Part shown: positions 5,870 to 15,255 of the stretch, piece after piece
Numbering within the stretch: the first letter of the stretch is position 1
Layout of the letters: each line of letters begins with the position of its first letter
Assembly: GCA_003224195.1 (NCBI GenBank)
Contig: QHYP01000274.1
Coordinates: forward strand, 1-17,016
Reading direction: 5' to 3'
DNA: 17,016 nucleotides
DNA from: Acidobacteriota bacterium
GTDB lineage: Bacteria; Acidobacteriota; Terriglobia; Acidiferrales; UBA7541
Made by a program: the position numbers and the translations under genes
The notes under the pieces: model-generated
The model's database searches: none
Told to the model about the DNA's origin: nothing
The model's input: the letters and a program-made list of their open reading frames with translations, nothing else

Positions 5870-7345
5870 TCAGGGTTGAAGAGCCTGCTTGATCGTCGGT
5901 TTGATCCGCGCTGTTGCCAGGCTGGACGCGTCCCAGCCGCCGCCCAGCGCCTTGATCAGCAGCACCGACGTCACCAGCCGTTCGCCCTGGATGGCCGCCA
6001 GTTGCTGCTCGTTGCTCAGCAGCGTCTGTTGCGCTGAGACAACGTCCAGGTAGCTGACCAGGCCGCCGGTGTACCGGTCGCTGGCGATGTCCACCGCGCG
6101 GCGCGCCGCCGCGACGGCCTGCTGCTGCGTGGTCTTCGCATCGTTCAGGATACTCAGGCCGGTCAGGTCGTCTTCAACTTCGCGGAAGGCATTCAGCGCG
6201 GTCTCGTGATAATTCGCCACCGCCGCATCGTAGCCCGCTTGCGCAAACTTCACTTGCGCCCGCCGCGCCCCGCCGGTGAAAATTGCCTCCGCGGCGGTCG
6301 CGCCCACTGCCCACACCGCGCTCGACACGTTCAGTAGCTTCGTCACATCGCCGCTCAGCCAGCCGCCATTGCCAAAGAGATTCAGCGAAGGGAAATACGC
6401 GCTGCGAGCCACGCCGATTTGCGCATTCGCCGCCGCCATTTGGCGTTCCGCCTCGGCGACATCCGGCCGGCGCTCGAGCAGATCGGACGGCAGCCCCGCA
6501 TCTAGGGCGGGCGGCTCGCCGGAGAGTTCCTGTGTAGTCACATGGAAACCCGGGACCGGCTGCCCGGCAAGGACCGCAATCGCGTGCTCAAATTGGTCGC
6601 GCTGCTGGTGCAGCAGTGTGGCCTGCGTTTGCGTTGTGCGCAGCAGCGTCTCTTCCTGTGCCACGTCCAGTCCCGACGCAATTCCGCCCTCGTGGCGCGC
6701 CGTCACAAGTTGCAGGCCTTTATCCAGGGTGGCCACGGTGCGGTCGAGGATCGCGAGCTCGCTGTCGAGCTGGCGCAGCGTGAAATAGTCGCTCGCCATC
6801 TCGGCGGTGATTACGAGGCGCACGTTTTCTAGGTCCGCCGCGCCCGCCTGCAGCGAGGCTTCCGACGCTTCGATGTTGCGCCGCCGCCCACCGAACAGGT
6901 CTACTTCGTAGCTCACGGTGAAGGGGAGCGTGAACGAATTCTGCGTCACGGGTCTCAAGGTAATGGGGACGCCGCTTGTGGGCCGGTTCCCGGAGAGGCG
7001 CTGCCGCTGGGCGAGCGGTGCGACGTTCATCTGCGGGTAGAGAGCGGAAATGGCCTGTGAGGTGAGCGCGCGCGCCTGCGCATAGCGCGCCACGGCGGAC
7101 TTCAGCGTTTGGTTCGCGTCCAGCGCCTTTGCTTCGAGCGCCTCGAGCTGGTCTTCGTGGAAAACCTTCCACCATTCACCCTTCGGGACCGTATCCTTCG
7201 GGTCGCTCGGCCGCCAGGGCTGCGGCGTCTCCCAGTTGGCCGGGGTGGGAACGCTTGCACGCTGATACTTCGGCCCGACTGTGCACCCGGAAGAAAACAC
7301 AAGAACAATTGCGGGCGCGAAAAGTTCAGCAAACGTGTGTCTCAT
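5870..7345 (-). CDS. RND efflux outer-membrane lipoprotein channel (OprM/NodT family)
   Basis: Forms the TolC-like trimeric duct through which the RND pump expels substrate across the outer membrane. The 491-residue product has a lipoprotein signal peptide with lipobox SSGC (Cys21). CTVGPKYQRASVP at the mature N-terminus and LLERRPDVAEAE (289-300) are typical of the NodT/OprM family. The two OEP repeats are visible as paired long helical regions flanking the beta strands near 140-150 (SYEVDLFGG). Length matches the family. Its ATG overlaps the adaptor stop by 4 bp (ATGA at 7342-7345), showing translational coupling. Last gene of the efflux operon; it ends 40 bp from the convergent nuoA. Substrate cannot be predicted from this subunit. 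Confidence 0.93.
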   Translation of the reverse strand: MRHTFAELFAPAIVLVFSSGCTVGPKYQRASVPTPANWETPQPWRPSDPKDTVPKGEWWKVFHEDQLEALEAKALDANQTLKSAVARYAQARALTSQAISALYPQMNVAPLAQRQRLSGNRPTSGVPITLRPVTQNSFTLPFTVSYEVDLFGGRRRNIEASEASLQAGAADLENVRLVITAEMASDYFTLRQLDSELAILDRTVATLDKGLQLVTARHEGGIASGLDVAQEETLLRTTQTQATLLHQQRDQFEHAIAVLAGQPVPGFHVTTQELSGEPPALDAGLPSDLLERRPDVAEAERQMAAANAQIGVARSAYFPSLNLFGNGGWLSGDVTKLLNVSSAVWAVGATAAEAIFTGGARRAQVKFAQAGYDAAVANYHETALNAFREVEDDLTGLSILNDAKTTQQQAVAAARRAVDIASDRYTGGLVSYLDVVSAQQTLLSNEQQLAAIQGERLVTSVLLIKALGGGWDASSLATARIKPTIKQALQP

Positions 7346-8562
7346 TCCTTTTGCGCTCCGCCTGTGGCGGTATTGCCCACCGGAGCCGCCCCGGGTTTCT
7401 GCTCCGGCTGCGGCTGCTTCACGCGGACTTCCTGGCCGTCTTCGAGCGAATCGGCCGGATTAATCACGATCCAGTCGCCTTTGGTGAGACCCTGGAGCAC
7501 TTCGAGGGAGGTGCCATAGTCGCGGCCGATCGTCAGCGTCTGAAGGTGCACGCGGTTTTTGGCATCCACGGTCACGGCGCGCAGCCCTTCCGAACGAAAG
7601 AGCAGCGCATTGACGGGAACTTGCAGGCGGTCGAGGGTTACATGCAAGGCGAGGTGCACCTGCGCGTAGCCGCCCGGCAGGAGTTGCTCTCGGTGGTTTG
7701 GCACGTCCACTTCCGTGAGCAGGGTTCGAGTGCCGGGATCGATGGCCTCGGCTGTGCGCACGACCTTGCCCTGGAATTTTTGGCCGGAATATTGCGTCAG
7801 CTCGAGATATGCCGCGAGGCCGGCGCGGACCTCGGACGCGTACGTTTCGGGCACGGAAACGTACACACGGATCGGGTCAGTCTGCGCCAGATGGAAAAGA
7901 AGCTGCGAATTGCTTCCGCTCCCCGCGGTGATCAATGTGCCGGTGTCCACGTTACGTTTCGTGATCACGCCACTGAAGGGCGCGTAAATGTGCTTGAAGG
8001 ACTCGAGTTCTTCGAGGCGCCTGAAGTTCGCATCCGCCGCCGCCAGATTCGCCTGCATCTGAGTATAGGCGCTCGTCCGCTCGTCCACTTCCTGCTGGGA
8101 AACGGAGTCAGACTTGCGCAGGCTTTCCCATCGCTCCGCCGAGGTCTTTGCAAGTTCGAGATTGGCGGCAATCTGCTGCCGCGTGGCTTTGGCCTGTGAG
8201 AGCTCTTGATCCACTTCCGGCGTGTCGATGTCGGCGAGCAGATCGCCCTGGCGCACGCGAGTCCCGATATCGTGATACCACTTCTTCAGATAGCCGTTCG
8301 TGCGCGCGTAGATTGGTGATTCGACGTAAGCCTGAAGGGTGCCCGGCAGGACGAGATCTTCCTGCGGCGGCTCGGCCGTCGGGTGAATCACGGCGACAGT
8401 CGGGATGGCATTGGATTCGGTTTCCTCAGCGAGCGCCTGGTATTGTGCGCGGCGCTGGAGGAGCGTGATCACGCCCGCCACGAACAGGATGGCCACCACG
8501 ACACCCAGCGCCACGTACAGACGGCTGCCGGCGGCCCGGGCATCTTCGTCCACTCCGCTCAC
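7342..8562 (-). CDS. RND efflux periplasmic adaptor subunit (membrane fusion protein)
   Basis: Bridges the inner-membrane pump and the outer-membrane channel. The 406-residue product has one N-terminal helix (about 14-36) that anchors it in the inner membrane, in place of the lipid anchor used by AcrA. Split lipoyl halves lie near 83-118 (IYARTNGYLKKWYHDIG) and 190-225 (IYAPFSGVITKRNVDTG) and flank an alpha-hairpin (about 119-188). Beta-barrel and membrane-proximal domains follow, then a Gln/Pro-rich tail. The listed start is GTG 8562; GGGAG lies almost against it, so an in-frame GTG at 8553 may be the true start. It is 18 bp after the permease stop and overlaps the channel gene by 4 bp. Confidence 0.92.
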   Translation of the reverse strand: MSGVDEDARAAGSRLYVALGVVVAILFVAGVITLLQRRAQYQALAEETESNAIPTVAVIHPTAEPPQEDLVLPGTLQAYVESPIYARTNGYLKKWYHDIGTRVRQGDLLADIDTPEVDQELSQAKATRQQIAANLELAKTSAERWESLRKSDSVSQQEVDERTSAYTQMQANLAAADANFRRLEELESFKHIYAPFSGVITKRNVDTGTLITAGSGSNSQLLFHLAQTDPIRVYVSVPETYASEVRAGLAAYLELTQYSGQKFQGKVVRTAEAIDPGTRTLLTEVDVPNHREQLLPGGYAQVHLALHVTLDRLQVPVNALLFRSEGLRAVTVDAKNRVHLQTLTIGRDYGTSLEVLQGLTKGDWIVINPADSLEDGQEVRVKQPQPEQKPGAAPVGNTATGGAQKE

Positions 8563-8580
8563 TCTCCCGGCGTTCCGCGT

Positions 8581-11500
8581 TCACGCCACCGCTGGTCCAG
8601 CCGAGCTTTCGGAATGCTTCCTCTCGCGCCGCCCATGAATGATCGAGAAAACGCAGGGCACAAAAAACAACGTGGCAACCGTGGCGAAGAAAAGGCCGCC
8701 GATCACCGCCCGGCCAAGCGGCGCGTTCTGTTCGCCTCCTTCGCCCAGACCGACCGCCATCGGCACCATGCCGATCATCATCGCCAGGGCGGTCATCAAC
8801 ACCGGCCGGATGCGCACGAAGCCGGCTTGGACCGCGGCCTTCTTCGCGTTCAGCCCTTCCCGCATCTGTTCTCGCGCGAACGACACGAGCAAAATGCTGT
8901 TCGCCGTAGCCACTCCCATGCACATGATCGCTCCGGTGAGCGAGGGAACGTTGAGCGTGGTGCGTGTCAGAAGCAGCATCCACAGGATACCCGCAAGCGC
9001 TCCGGGCAGAGCCGTAATAATGATGAACGGGTCGAGCCATGATTGGAAGTTTACGACGATCAGCAGATAAGCAAGAACAATCGCACCAATCAGGCCGAAG
9101 GCCAGGCCCGTGAAGGAAGTGCGCATCGTCTGCACCTGACCGCGGATGACGATGAAGCTCCCGCGCGGCAGTTCTTTTTCCACGGCGGTGACACGCTGCG
9201 TCACTTCCTTAGCGACGGACCCCAAATCGCGCCCCTCAACCGAGGCATAGAGGTTGATCATGGGCTGCACATTGTAGTGAGAGACTTCCGCCGCCCGGGC
9301 CGTTGTGGAGTTTCGGACCAGGTTACCCAGGATTTGTGGCGGCGCGCTGGCCGTGCTCGCGGTGATGGGCGTGTTCTCAAGCTCCTGGTACGAAGCGATA
9401 CGGTATTGAGGCGTTTGCACGGCGACCTGATAGCTGACGCCGTTTTGGGGATTCAGCCAGAAGGTCGGAGCGGTCTGAAAGCTGGAACTCAGAGAGACCA
9501 GCACGTTTTGCACGACGTCTTTGGCCTGCAAGCCCACCGATTGCGCCCGGGTACGGTCAATGTCCATGTGCAGGGTCGGGTCGTCAAACGCCTGGTGCAC
9601 GTGCACGTCCACGGCTCCCGGAATGTGACGTATTTCGTTGGCCAGTTTCTGGGCAATCAAATAGTTGCCGTGTTGGTTCTGTCCGGTGATTTCGATGTCG
9701 ATTGGCGCAGGGGTGCCGAAGTTGAGGATTTGCGTCACGATGTCCGCCGGCTGGAAGAAAAACTGCACACCCGGGAACCTATGCGGGAGCGTTTCCCGCA
9801 ACCGTCTGACGTACTCGCTGGTTGGGTGGCCGCGCTCCTCTTTGAGTTGGACGAGGATCTCGGCATCGCAGGTTCCGATTGTTCCTGCATTGCTGTAACT
9901 CAGGTTTATGCCGCTGTAGGGCAGGCCGATATTGTCCAGGAGCGTGACGAGCTCTTTTTTCGGGATTGTTTCGCGAATCGCGGTGTCCACTTCATCCGCC
10001 AATCGCGCGGTCTCTTCGATGCGCAGGCCCGTGCGCGTGCGCATGTGCAGCCGGATCTGGCCGGCGTCCACCTTCGGGAAAAAATCTCTTCCGAGAATCA
10101 GGGTGATTCCAGCCGATGCGCCGCAGAAGGCAAGGAAACACGCGGCGAAGAGCTTCGGCCGGCGCAGCGCGGTTTCGAGAGCCCGGCGGTATCCTTCGCG
10201 GAATCTCTCGAAGTTGCGCTCGAACACCTGCTGGTATCTACGGAAGAAACCTTGCTCCTCTCCGGCGTGCTGCTCGGCGCGGTATTCGTCCTCGGCGCTG
10301 AGGAGATACATCGCCAGGGTCGGCACGATCGTCCGGGACCACATGTAGGACGCCAGCATGGCGAACACGACAGCTTCGGCCAGGGGCACAAACAGAAACT
10401 TGGCCACTCCGGTCAAGAAAAACATGGGCACGAACACAATGCAGATGCAGAGCGTGGAGACAAAGGCGGGGACGGCGATCTGCTGCGCGCCGTCGAGAAT
10501 CGCCTGGACGGTCTCTTTACCCATGGCGAGATTGCGGTTGATGTTTTCGATCTCGACCGTGGCGTCGTCCACGAGGATACCGACGGCCAGCGCCAGCCCG
10601 CCCAGGGTCATGATGTTGACCGTCTGGCCCAACGCGCTAAGGCAGATCACACTGACCAGGATGGACAGGGGAATGGAAATGGCAATGATAAACGTGCTCT
10701 TCCAGTTCCCCAGAAAGAGCAGAATCATGATGGCGGTGAGGCAGGCGGCGATCAGCGCTTCGCGAAGGACGCCCTGGATGGCGGCGCGGACAAAGAGCGA
10801 CTGGTCGAAGAACAGAGTCAAGTGCAGGTCCGGCGGGAGGGCAGGGGCGTAATTGCGCAGCACCTCCTTGACGCGCGCGACGATGTCGAGGGTGGAGGCG
10901 CCGCCGGTCTTGTACATGCTCATGAGTACGCCGCGCTGGCCGTTGGCCCGAACGATATTCGTTTGTGGGGAAAAACCGTCGCGAACGTGCGCGACTTCTT
11001 TCATGTAGATCGTGGCGCCATTCGCGGTTTTGACGGGGAGGTCGTTCAGCTCCTCAATGCTCTGAGGACTGCCGTTCATCTCGACCGCATATTCGAGAGC
11101 GCCGAGCTTCGCCGTGCCGGCGGGCAGAATCAGATTCTGCTGGTTGATGGCGTTAACGATGTCCACGGGCGAGAGACCCTTTGCCTGCAACGCCTCGGGG
11201 TTGAGGTCCACCGAAATCAGCCGCTGCTTGCCGCCGTATGGATATGGGAGCGCCGCGCCCTGGACTGTGGCGAGCTGCGTGCGGATAAAATTATTGCCGT
11301 AGTCAAAAAGTTGCTGCTCGCTGAACCGGTCGCTCGTCAAACCGATCTGGATCACGGGCACGGTGGATGCCGAGAAGATGGACACGAGCGGCGGATTCGT
11401 TCCCGGCGGAAGGTTGCCGAGGAACGTTTGCGAGATGGACACGACCTGCGCGAGCGCCGTCTGGACGTTGGCGCCCTGCTGAAAGAAGATCTTGATGACG

Positions 11501-11769
11501 GCAATACCGGGCAGGGACTGCGATTCAATGTGCTCGATATCGTTGACCAGCGTGGTGATACCGCGTTCGGCGTTGGAGGTGATGCGCTGCTCCATCTCCT
11601 GCGGCTCGAGCCCCTGATATCTCCACACGACGCAGATGACGGGAATGTTGATTTCCGGAAAAATGTCGGTGGGCGTTCGCAAGAGCACGACGGGTGTCAT
11701 CAAAATGATGACGAGGGCCATTACGATAAACGTGTATGGCCGCGACAGTGCTAATCGGACGATCCACAT
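8581..11769 (-). CDS. RND-family efflux permease (inner-membrane pump)
   Basis: Proton-driven trimeric exporter with 12 predicted helices and two large periplasmic porter loops, 1062 residues as expected for HAE1/HME-type RND pumps. TM1 is at about 11-30. TM4 carries the proton-relay pair in GILVDDATVEIEN (D401, D402). A repeat of the fold starts near residue 536. In TM10 the segment MGVATANSILLVSFA (951-965) has Ala956 where AcrB has the relay lysine Lys940. This pattern may mark a distinct subfamily rather than loss of function, because the rest is intact. No heavy-metal-specific features were recognised, so drug or organic solute export is the more likely role. First gene of its operon, with 307 bp upstream and no adjacent regulator. 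Confidence 0.94.
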   Translation of the reverse strand: MWIVRLALSRPYTFIVMALVIILMTPVVLLRTPTDIFPEINIPVICVVWRYQGLEPQEMEQRITSNAERGITTLVNDIEHIESQSLPGIAVIKIFFQQGANVQTALAQVVSISQTFLGNLPPGTNPPLVSIFSASTVPVIQIGLTSDRFSEQQLFDYGNNFIRTQLATVQGAALPYPYGGKQRLISVDLNPEALQAKGLSPVDIVNAINQQNLILPAGTAKLGALEYAVEMNGSPQSIEELNDLPVKTANGATIYMKEVAHVRDGFSPQTNIVRANGQRGVLMSMYKTGGASTLDIVARVKEVLRNYAPALPPDLHLTLFFDQSLFVRAAIQGVLREALIAACLTAIMILLFLGNWKSTFIIAISIPLSILVSVICLSALGQTVNIMTLGGLALAVGILVDDATVEIENINRNLAMGKETVQAILDGAQQIAVPAFVSTLCICIVFVPMFFLTGVAKFLFVPLAEAVVFAMLASYMWSRTIVPTLAMYLLSAEDEYRAEQHAGEEQGFFRRYQQVFERNFERFREGYRRALETALRRPKLFAACFLAFCGASAGITLILGRDFFPKVDAGQIRLHMRTRTGLRIEETARLADEVDTAIRETIPKKELVTLLDNIGLPYSGINLSYSNAGTIGTCDAEILVQLKEERGHPTSEYVRRLRETLPHRFPGVQFFFQPADIVTQILNFGTPAPIDIEITGQNQHGNYLIAQKLANEIRHIPGAVDVHVHQAFDDPTLHMDIDRTRAQSVGLQAKDVVQNVLVSLSSSFQTAPTFWLNPQNGVSYQVAVQTPQYRIASYQELENTPITASTASAPPQILGNLVRNSTTARAAEVSHYNVQPMINLYASVEGRDLGSVAKEVTQRVTAVEKELPRGSFIVIRGQVQTMRTSFTGLAFGLIGAIVLAYLLIVVNFQSWLDPFIIITALPGALAGILWMLLLTRTTLNVPSLTGAIMCMGVATANSILLVSFAREQMREGLNAKKAAVQAGFVRIRPVLMTALAMMIGMVPMAVGLGEGGEQNAPLGRAVIGGLFFATVATLFFVPCVFSIIHGRRERKHSESSAGPAVA

Positions 11770-12076
11770 GTTTTCAGAGCTTTCCCTGCCGGCGGGTTGC
11801 TTTCCCCGGCCGCGCCCTAGTGCTCGTTAGATTCGCTCTTCCGTTAGACGCATACATTCGCGGCGACGCTACATCGGTGCCATATTGGACTGGGAAGCGA
11901 CGCGGCGTCTCGACTCGAGGCCACAGCACTCGTTTCCCCAAGGCCGCTGGATAGGCGCATTCGCAGCCTATCAGTCTCCTTCACAACTATTCTAGATGAA
12001 GCGCTGACTTGCCTGCGCGGTAATTCGGTTGGATACCAAGGGCCGCATGCGGGTTATGGCCGGCGAGTTGCTCGCG
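11770..12076. promoter_or_regulatory. Upstream region of the efflux operon with an inverted repeat
   Basis: The 307 bp between the cyclase stop and the permease ATG are non-coding as far as I can see. GATAGGC (11950-11956) and GCCTATC (11966-11972) form a perfect 7-bp inverted repeat with a 9-bp spacer, a size compatible with a repressor operator or a terminator stem for the signalling operon; no T-run follows. TAGAAT just upstream on the minus strand is a possible -10 box without a clear -35. A short open frame of about 40 codons here has no supporting evidence. Confidence 0.4.
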
Positions 12077-14515
12077 CTATTTGTGCGTCATGGTGAAGAC
12101 GCCGTCCCAGCCGGTCGGCGGCTCGTCGAAGAGATACTCCTGGCAGCGTTTCCAGTAGGTGCGCGAGGGCCCGTCCTCCGGCCAATTTTCGAGCACCTGC
12201 TGGAACATCGCCTGGGCATCCGCCCAGCGCCGACTTTGATAAAGAGCGCGCGCCTCTGCGAATTTTGCAAGTCGCGCCTCAATGCCGGCGGCGCCATTTG
12301 CTGATGGGTCCGATCGCCGCGCCATGAGTTCGTAGATCTTTACGGGCTGAAGTTTGCCCTTCACGCGAATGAGGTCCAGCTCGCGGAATAGAAATCCGCC
12401 TTCCCGCGCGCCTTCATAGGTTGTTTCATTCACAAGAATGTGCGTACCGTATTCCTTGTTCAATCCTTCCAGGCGCGAGGAGAGATTCACCGTGTCGCCC
12501 AGTGCCGTGTATCCGTAGCGCAGCGTCGAGCCCATGTTCCCGACCGAGGCTACGCCGGTGTTCAATCCGATGCCGATGTCGAGCTTCGGCATGTCTTCGA
12601 TCTTCCACTGCGCGTGCAGCTCGCCGATGCGCTTCATCATGTCCAGCGCGGTTTCGCAGGCGCGAATCGGGTGGCCTTGTTCCTCAAACGGCGCGCCCCA
12701 AAAGGCCATCACGGCATCGCCGATGTACTTGTCGAGCGTCCCGTGACGCTCGAAGACGATCTGGGTCATGTCGGAGAGGTAGCGGTTCAGAAAAATCGCC
12801 AACTCCTGTGCGTCCAGCTTTTCCGAAATCGTGGTAAAGCCGCGGATGTCGCTGAACATGACGGTGATTTCGGTTTTGCGCGGCTCGACGAGCTGCGGAT
12901 TCAGGAGCAGGCGCCGGATGACTTCCGGGCTCAGATACTGTCCGAACGCGCTCCGCACGCGTCGCTTCTCTTTTTCCTCGATCAGCGCACGGTACAGTGA
13001 AACGAGGAGGACGTTGCTCGTGAGCGTCAGCGCCGGGACGCTGAAATTCAGCCACCAACCGTGCAGAAAACCCCAGTAGTTCACCGCGATGAACGGCGCC
13101 AGCAGCCCCAATCCGAACCACATCCAGCGCGGGGACACGAGGGCCATCCAGATTCCCAGCGGGATGCCGAACACAAGAATCAAAAGGGCGTCCGCCTCCA
13201 ACTGTTTGATTCCACGTTTGAGGAATCTCTGGTTCAGGATGTTGTCAATGATGTTCGCGTGGATTTCGACGCCCGGATAGTCCGTTCCTCCATACGGTGT
13301 GGTCCTCAAATCTCCGATCCCCGTCGCCGTGGCGCCGACGAGAACCAGCTTGTCGCGAAATGACCCGGGCGCGAACTTACCGCGGACAACGTCGGCCATC
13401 GAGTGATGAGGAAAACTCCCCGCCGGGCCGCGGTAATTGATCATGGCCATGCCGAGATAGCTCGGGATGATGACCAGGCCGGGACCGAACTCGATATCTC
13501 CGACGCCTACCTCGTTGTAGTTGAGGAGTAATTGGCCGGGGCCGAGCCGCAGATAGGAGGCCACGGCCACGACGTCAAGCGAGCCGAAGAGGTCCCATTC
13601 CTTGAAGTTTTTCGAGCGGCCGAAGGGCAGCACCATGGCAGCGCGGCGGACCACACCATCCTGATCGGAAAATGCGTTGAAATATCCCGTCGAGGATGCG
13701 TTGCCGGCGAGGGCGCCGGTGAACAAGGGCATGTTGGCTTCCGTGCCGCGGGGCGACAAGCTCGGTGTTTCGAGGCCATAATTCCGGATGAGATTGATTC
13801 GATCGGCGTCGCCAAACGGTTTGCGGCGTTCCACCACGCGCACCTGCGGGAAGGAAAAGAAGCTCAACTGATCCGCGTACTCGTCGAGGGTCTTCTCGTC
13901 CATGCCGCGCATGTCCGCTTCCGAATAAAGGAAGTAACTGCCCAGCACAACGGCTCCAAATCGCTTGATCGCGGCGGCAAACTGGGCGTCGGCGTCGTAT
14001 TGTGCGGCGAGCTTCTGCAGTTCGTTGAGAAGCTTAGGATCGAGCGTTTCGCCTCGCTTTCTGCGTTCTTGGAGCTCGGTCCACAGGGTGTGGACAGGCG
14101 CGGCCGTTTGATCGGGCTTGCTGAAGGTCACGTCAAACGCCACTGTTCTGGCGCCGTCCGCGCGCAGAACGTCAAGAAGCTTTGCGAACTGCGTACGTGA
14201 AAACGGCCAGCGCCCGAGCACTTCCTGCGAGTGCTGGTCAATGTCCACAATCACGATGCGTGGATCGGCCGGCGTCGCGCTGCGCGGCCGGTAGCGGAAT
14301 CGAGTGTCGATCGTGTCGTATTCGAGGCGTTGGAGAAATTCGAAGACAGGCGTCGGCTTCTCGCCGAGGAAGGTGAAGTAATACAGGCCGCAGGCGAGAA
14401 GCGTGATGCCCAGGCTCAACAGGAAGGAAACCCGGTGGCGCCACCATTCCAGGAGCAGCTCATACAGACCGAAACTCCTCCGCCGAAGCCAAAGTTTAAC
14501 CGACGGAGTGGCCAT
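12077..14515 (-). CDS. CHASE2-domain class III adenylate cyclase
   Basis: Membrane sensor that should make cAMP from ATP in response to an extracytoplasmic signal. The 812-residue product has TM1 (about 29-50), a large periplasmic CHASE2 domain (about 55-430), three more helices (about 439-459, 464-484, 487-508) and a cytoplasmic class III cyclase domain (about 545-730). All catalytic residues are visible: metal aspartates D556 (FSDIRG) and D600 (YIGD), substrate-choosing K596 and D674 (LGDTVN), which indicate ATP rather than GTP, and transition-state N677 and R681 (NLSSRLE). A TPR-like helical tail (about 745-795) follows. It starts 13 bp after the FHA gene without a strong ribosome site, so coupling to that gene is likely. 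Last gene of the signalling operon. Confidence 0.93.
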   Translation of the reverse strand: MATPSVKLWLRRRSFGLYELLLEWWRHRVSFLLSLGITLLACGLYYFTFLGEKPTPVFEFLQRLEYDTIDTRFRYRPRSATPADPRIVIVDIDQHSQEVLGRWPFSRTQFAKLLDVLRADGARTVAFDVTFSKPDQTAAPVHTLWTELQERRKRGETLDPKLLNELQKLAAQYDADAQFAAAIKRFGAVVLGSYFLYSEADMRGMDEKTLDEYADQLSFFSFPQVRVVERRKPFGDADRINLIRNYGLETPSLSPRGTEANMPLFTGALAGNASSTGYFNAFSDQDGVVRRAAMVLPFGRSKNFKEWDLFGSLDVVAVASYLRLGPGQLLLNYNEVGVGDIEFGPGLVIIPSYLGMAMINYRGPAGSFPHHSMADVVRGKFAPGSFRDKLVLVGATATGIGDLRTTPYGGTDYPGVEIHANIIDNILNQRFLKRGIKQLEADALLILVFGIPLGIWMALVSPRWMWFGLGLLAPFIAVNYWGFLHGWWLNFSVPALTLTSNVLLVSLYRALIEEKEKRRVRSAFGQYLSPEVIRRLLLNPQLVEPRKTEITVMFSDIRGFTTISEKLDAQELAIFLNRYLSDMTQIVFERHGTLDKYIGDAVMAFWGAPFEEQGHPIRACETALDMMKRIGELHAQWKIEDMPKLDIGIGLNTGVASVGNMGSTLRYGYTALGDTVNLSSRLEGLNKEYGTHILVNETTYEGAREGGFLFRELDLIRVKGKLQPVKIYELMARRSDPSANGAAGIEARLAKFAEARALYQSRRWADAQAMFQQVLENWPEDGPSRTYWKRCQEYLFDEPPTGWDGVFTMTHK

Positions 14516-14528
14516 CGCGGCTCGCGCG

Positions 14529-15254
14529 CTATTCGCGGATCTGGAAATTCATCTGCACCCCGCAGACTTCGATCAAATCGCCGTTATTCAAGCGCACGGG
14601 GCCGGGGATGGGGTTGCCGTTTATCCTGGGCGTTTTCTTGCCCGGGCCGAGGTAATATCCGTCGTCGCGCTGATTAATCTGAGCCGCCACGGGCGGCTTG
14701 AACCAGCCTTTCAGGCGCACCGTGGCCATGGCCGAACTTCCGATCACCGTGAGCTTGGTCGTGAGCACATACTCCTTGCTGTCCGTTTTCCCGCGCAGCA
14801 CCACGAGTGTGGGCACCTTCATTCGCCCCCCCGCAAACTGCATGCGCTCGCCGGAGGCCGCCGCCTGCTGGAGCATTTCGCGGCGCTCTTTGGTATCCAG
14901 CACCATGGTCTCGTTGATTCGCGGCGCCGCGGTGCGATTGCGGAAATCCAACGGGACGGGCGCATCGCCGAACGTGTCCACTTTGATGTGGTGCTTGCCG
15001 ATCCAGATCGCGTCACCGTCGTGGAGGGTCGCACGCTCAATGCGCAGGTCATTGAGAAATGTGCCGTTCAAGCTGTCCAGGTCTTCCACCACGAGCTTTC
15101 CCGCCTCGTAGTATACCTTGGCGTGATAACTGGACACGGCGAGGTTGTCCACCGCCAGATCGTTGTCCGGAGCGCGGCCGATGGTGATCGGCCGACCGCC
15201 AATGGGCACCTCTTTCATCACCTTGTTCTCGAACATCAGGCTGAGCTTCGCCAT
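14529..15254 (-). CDS. Tandem FHA-domain protein, second domain degenerate
   Basis: Phosphothreonine-binding signalling protein, 241 residues, cytoplasmic, no membrane segment. Domain 1 (about 3-95) has the full FHA set: GRAPDND with Arg27, SSYH (41-44) and SLNGTFLN with Asn63. A linker of about 50 residues holds NETMVLDT (114-121), a possible phospho-acceptor motif comparable in position to the ETT motifs of GarA/OdhI-type proteins, though here it lies after the domain. Domain 2 (about 148-240) keeps the fold signals GSS, RINGNPI and NNGDLIEVCG but lacks the binding Arg and Ser-x-x-His, so it probably does not bind phosphothreonine. ATG 15254 is set by an excellent AGGAGG 7-8 bp upstream; the longer frame to 15317 is read-through of the previous gene. 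Overlaps no gene; one base separates it from the phosphatase stop codon. Confidence 0.9.
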   Translation of the reverse strand: MAKLSLMFENKVMKEVPIGGRPITIGRAPDNDLAVDNLAVSSYHAKVYYEAGKLVVEDLDSLNGTFLNDLRIERATLHDGDAIWIGKHHIKVDTFGDAPVPLDFRNRTAAPRINETMVLDTKERREMLQQAAASGERMQFAGGRMKVPTLVVLRGKTDSKEYVLTTKLTVIGSSAMATVRLKGWFKPPVAAQINQRDDGYYLGPGKKTPRINGNPIPGPVRLNNGDLIEVCGVQMNFQIRE

Positions 15255-15255
15255 T

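Noticed and set aside
9043..11754. Plus-strand 903-codon open frame opposite the efflux permease
   Set aside because: It is an antisense shadow caused by GC-rich codon bias. The product is rich in His, Arg, Asp and Gly and has no recognisable domain, while the minus strand encodes a clear RND pump.
11850..11965. Small minus-strand open frame of about 40 codons between cyclase and permease
   Set aside because: A GAAGGAG word lies upstream but at poor spacing, the peptide has no features and it is too short to support.
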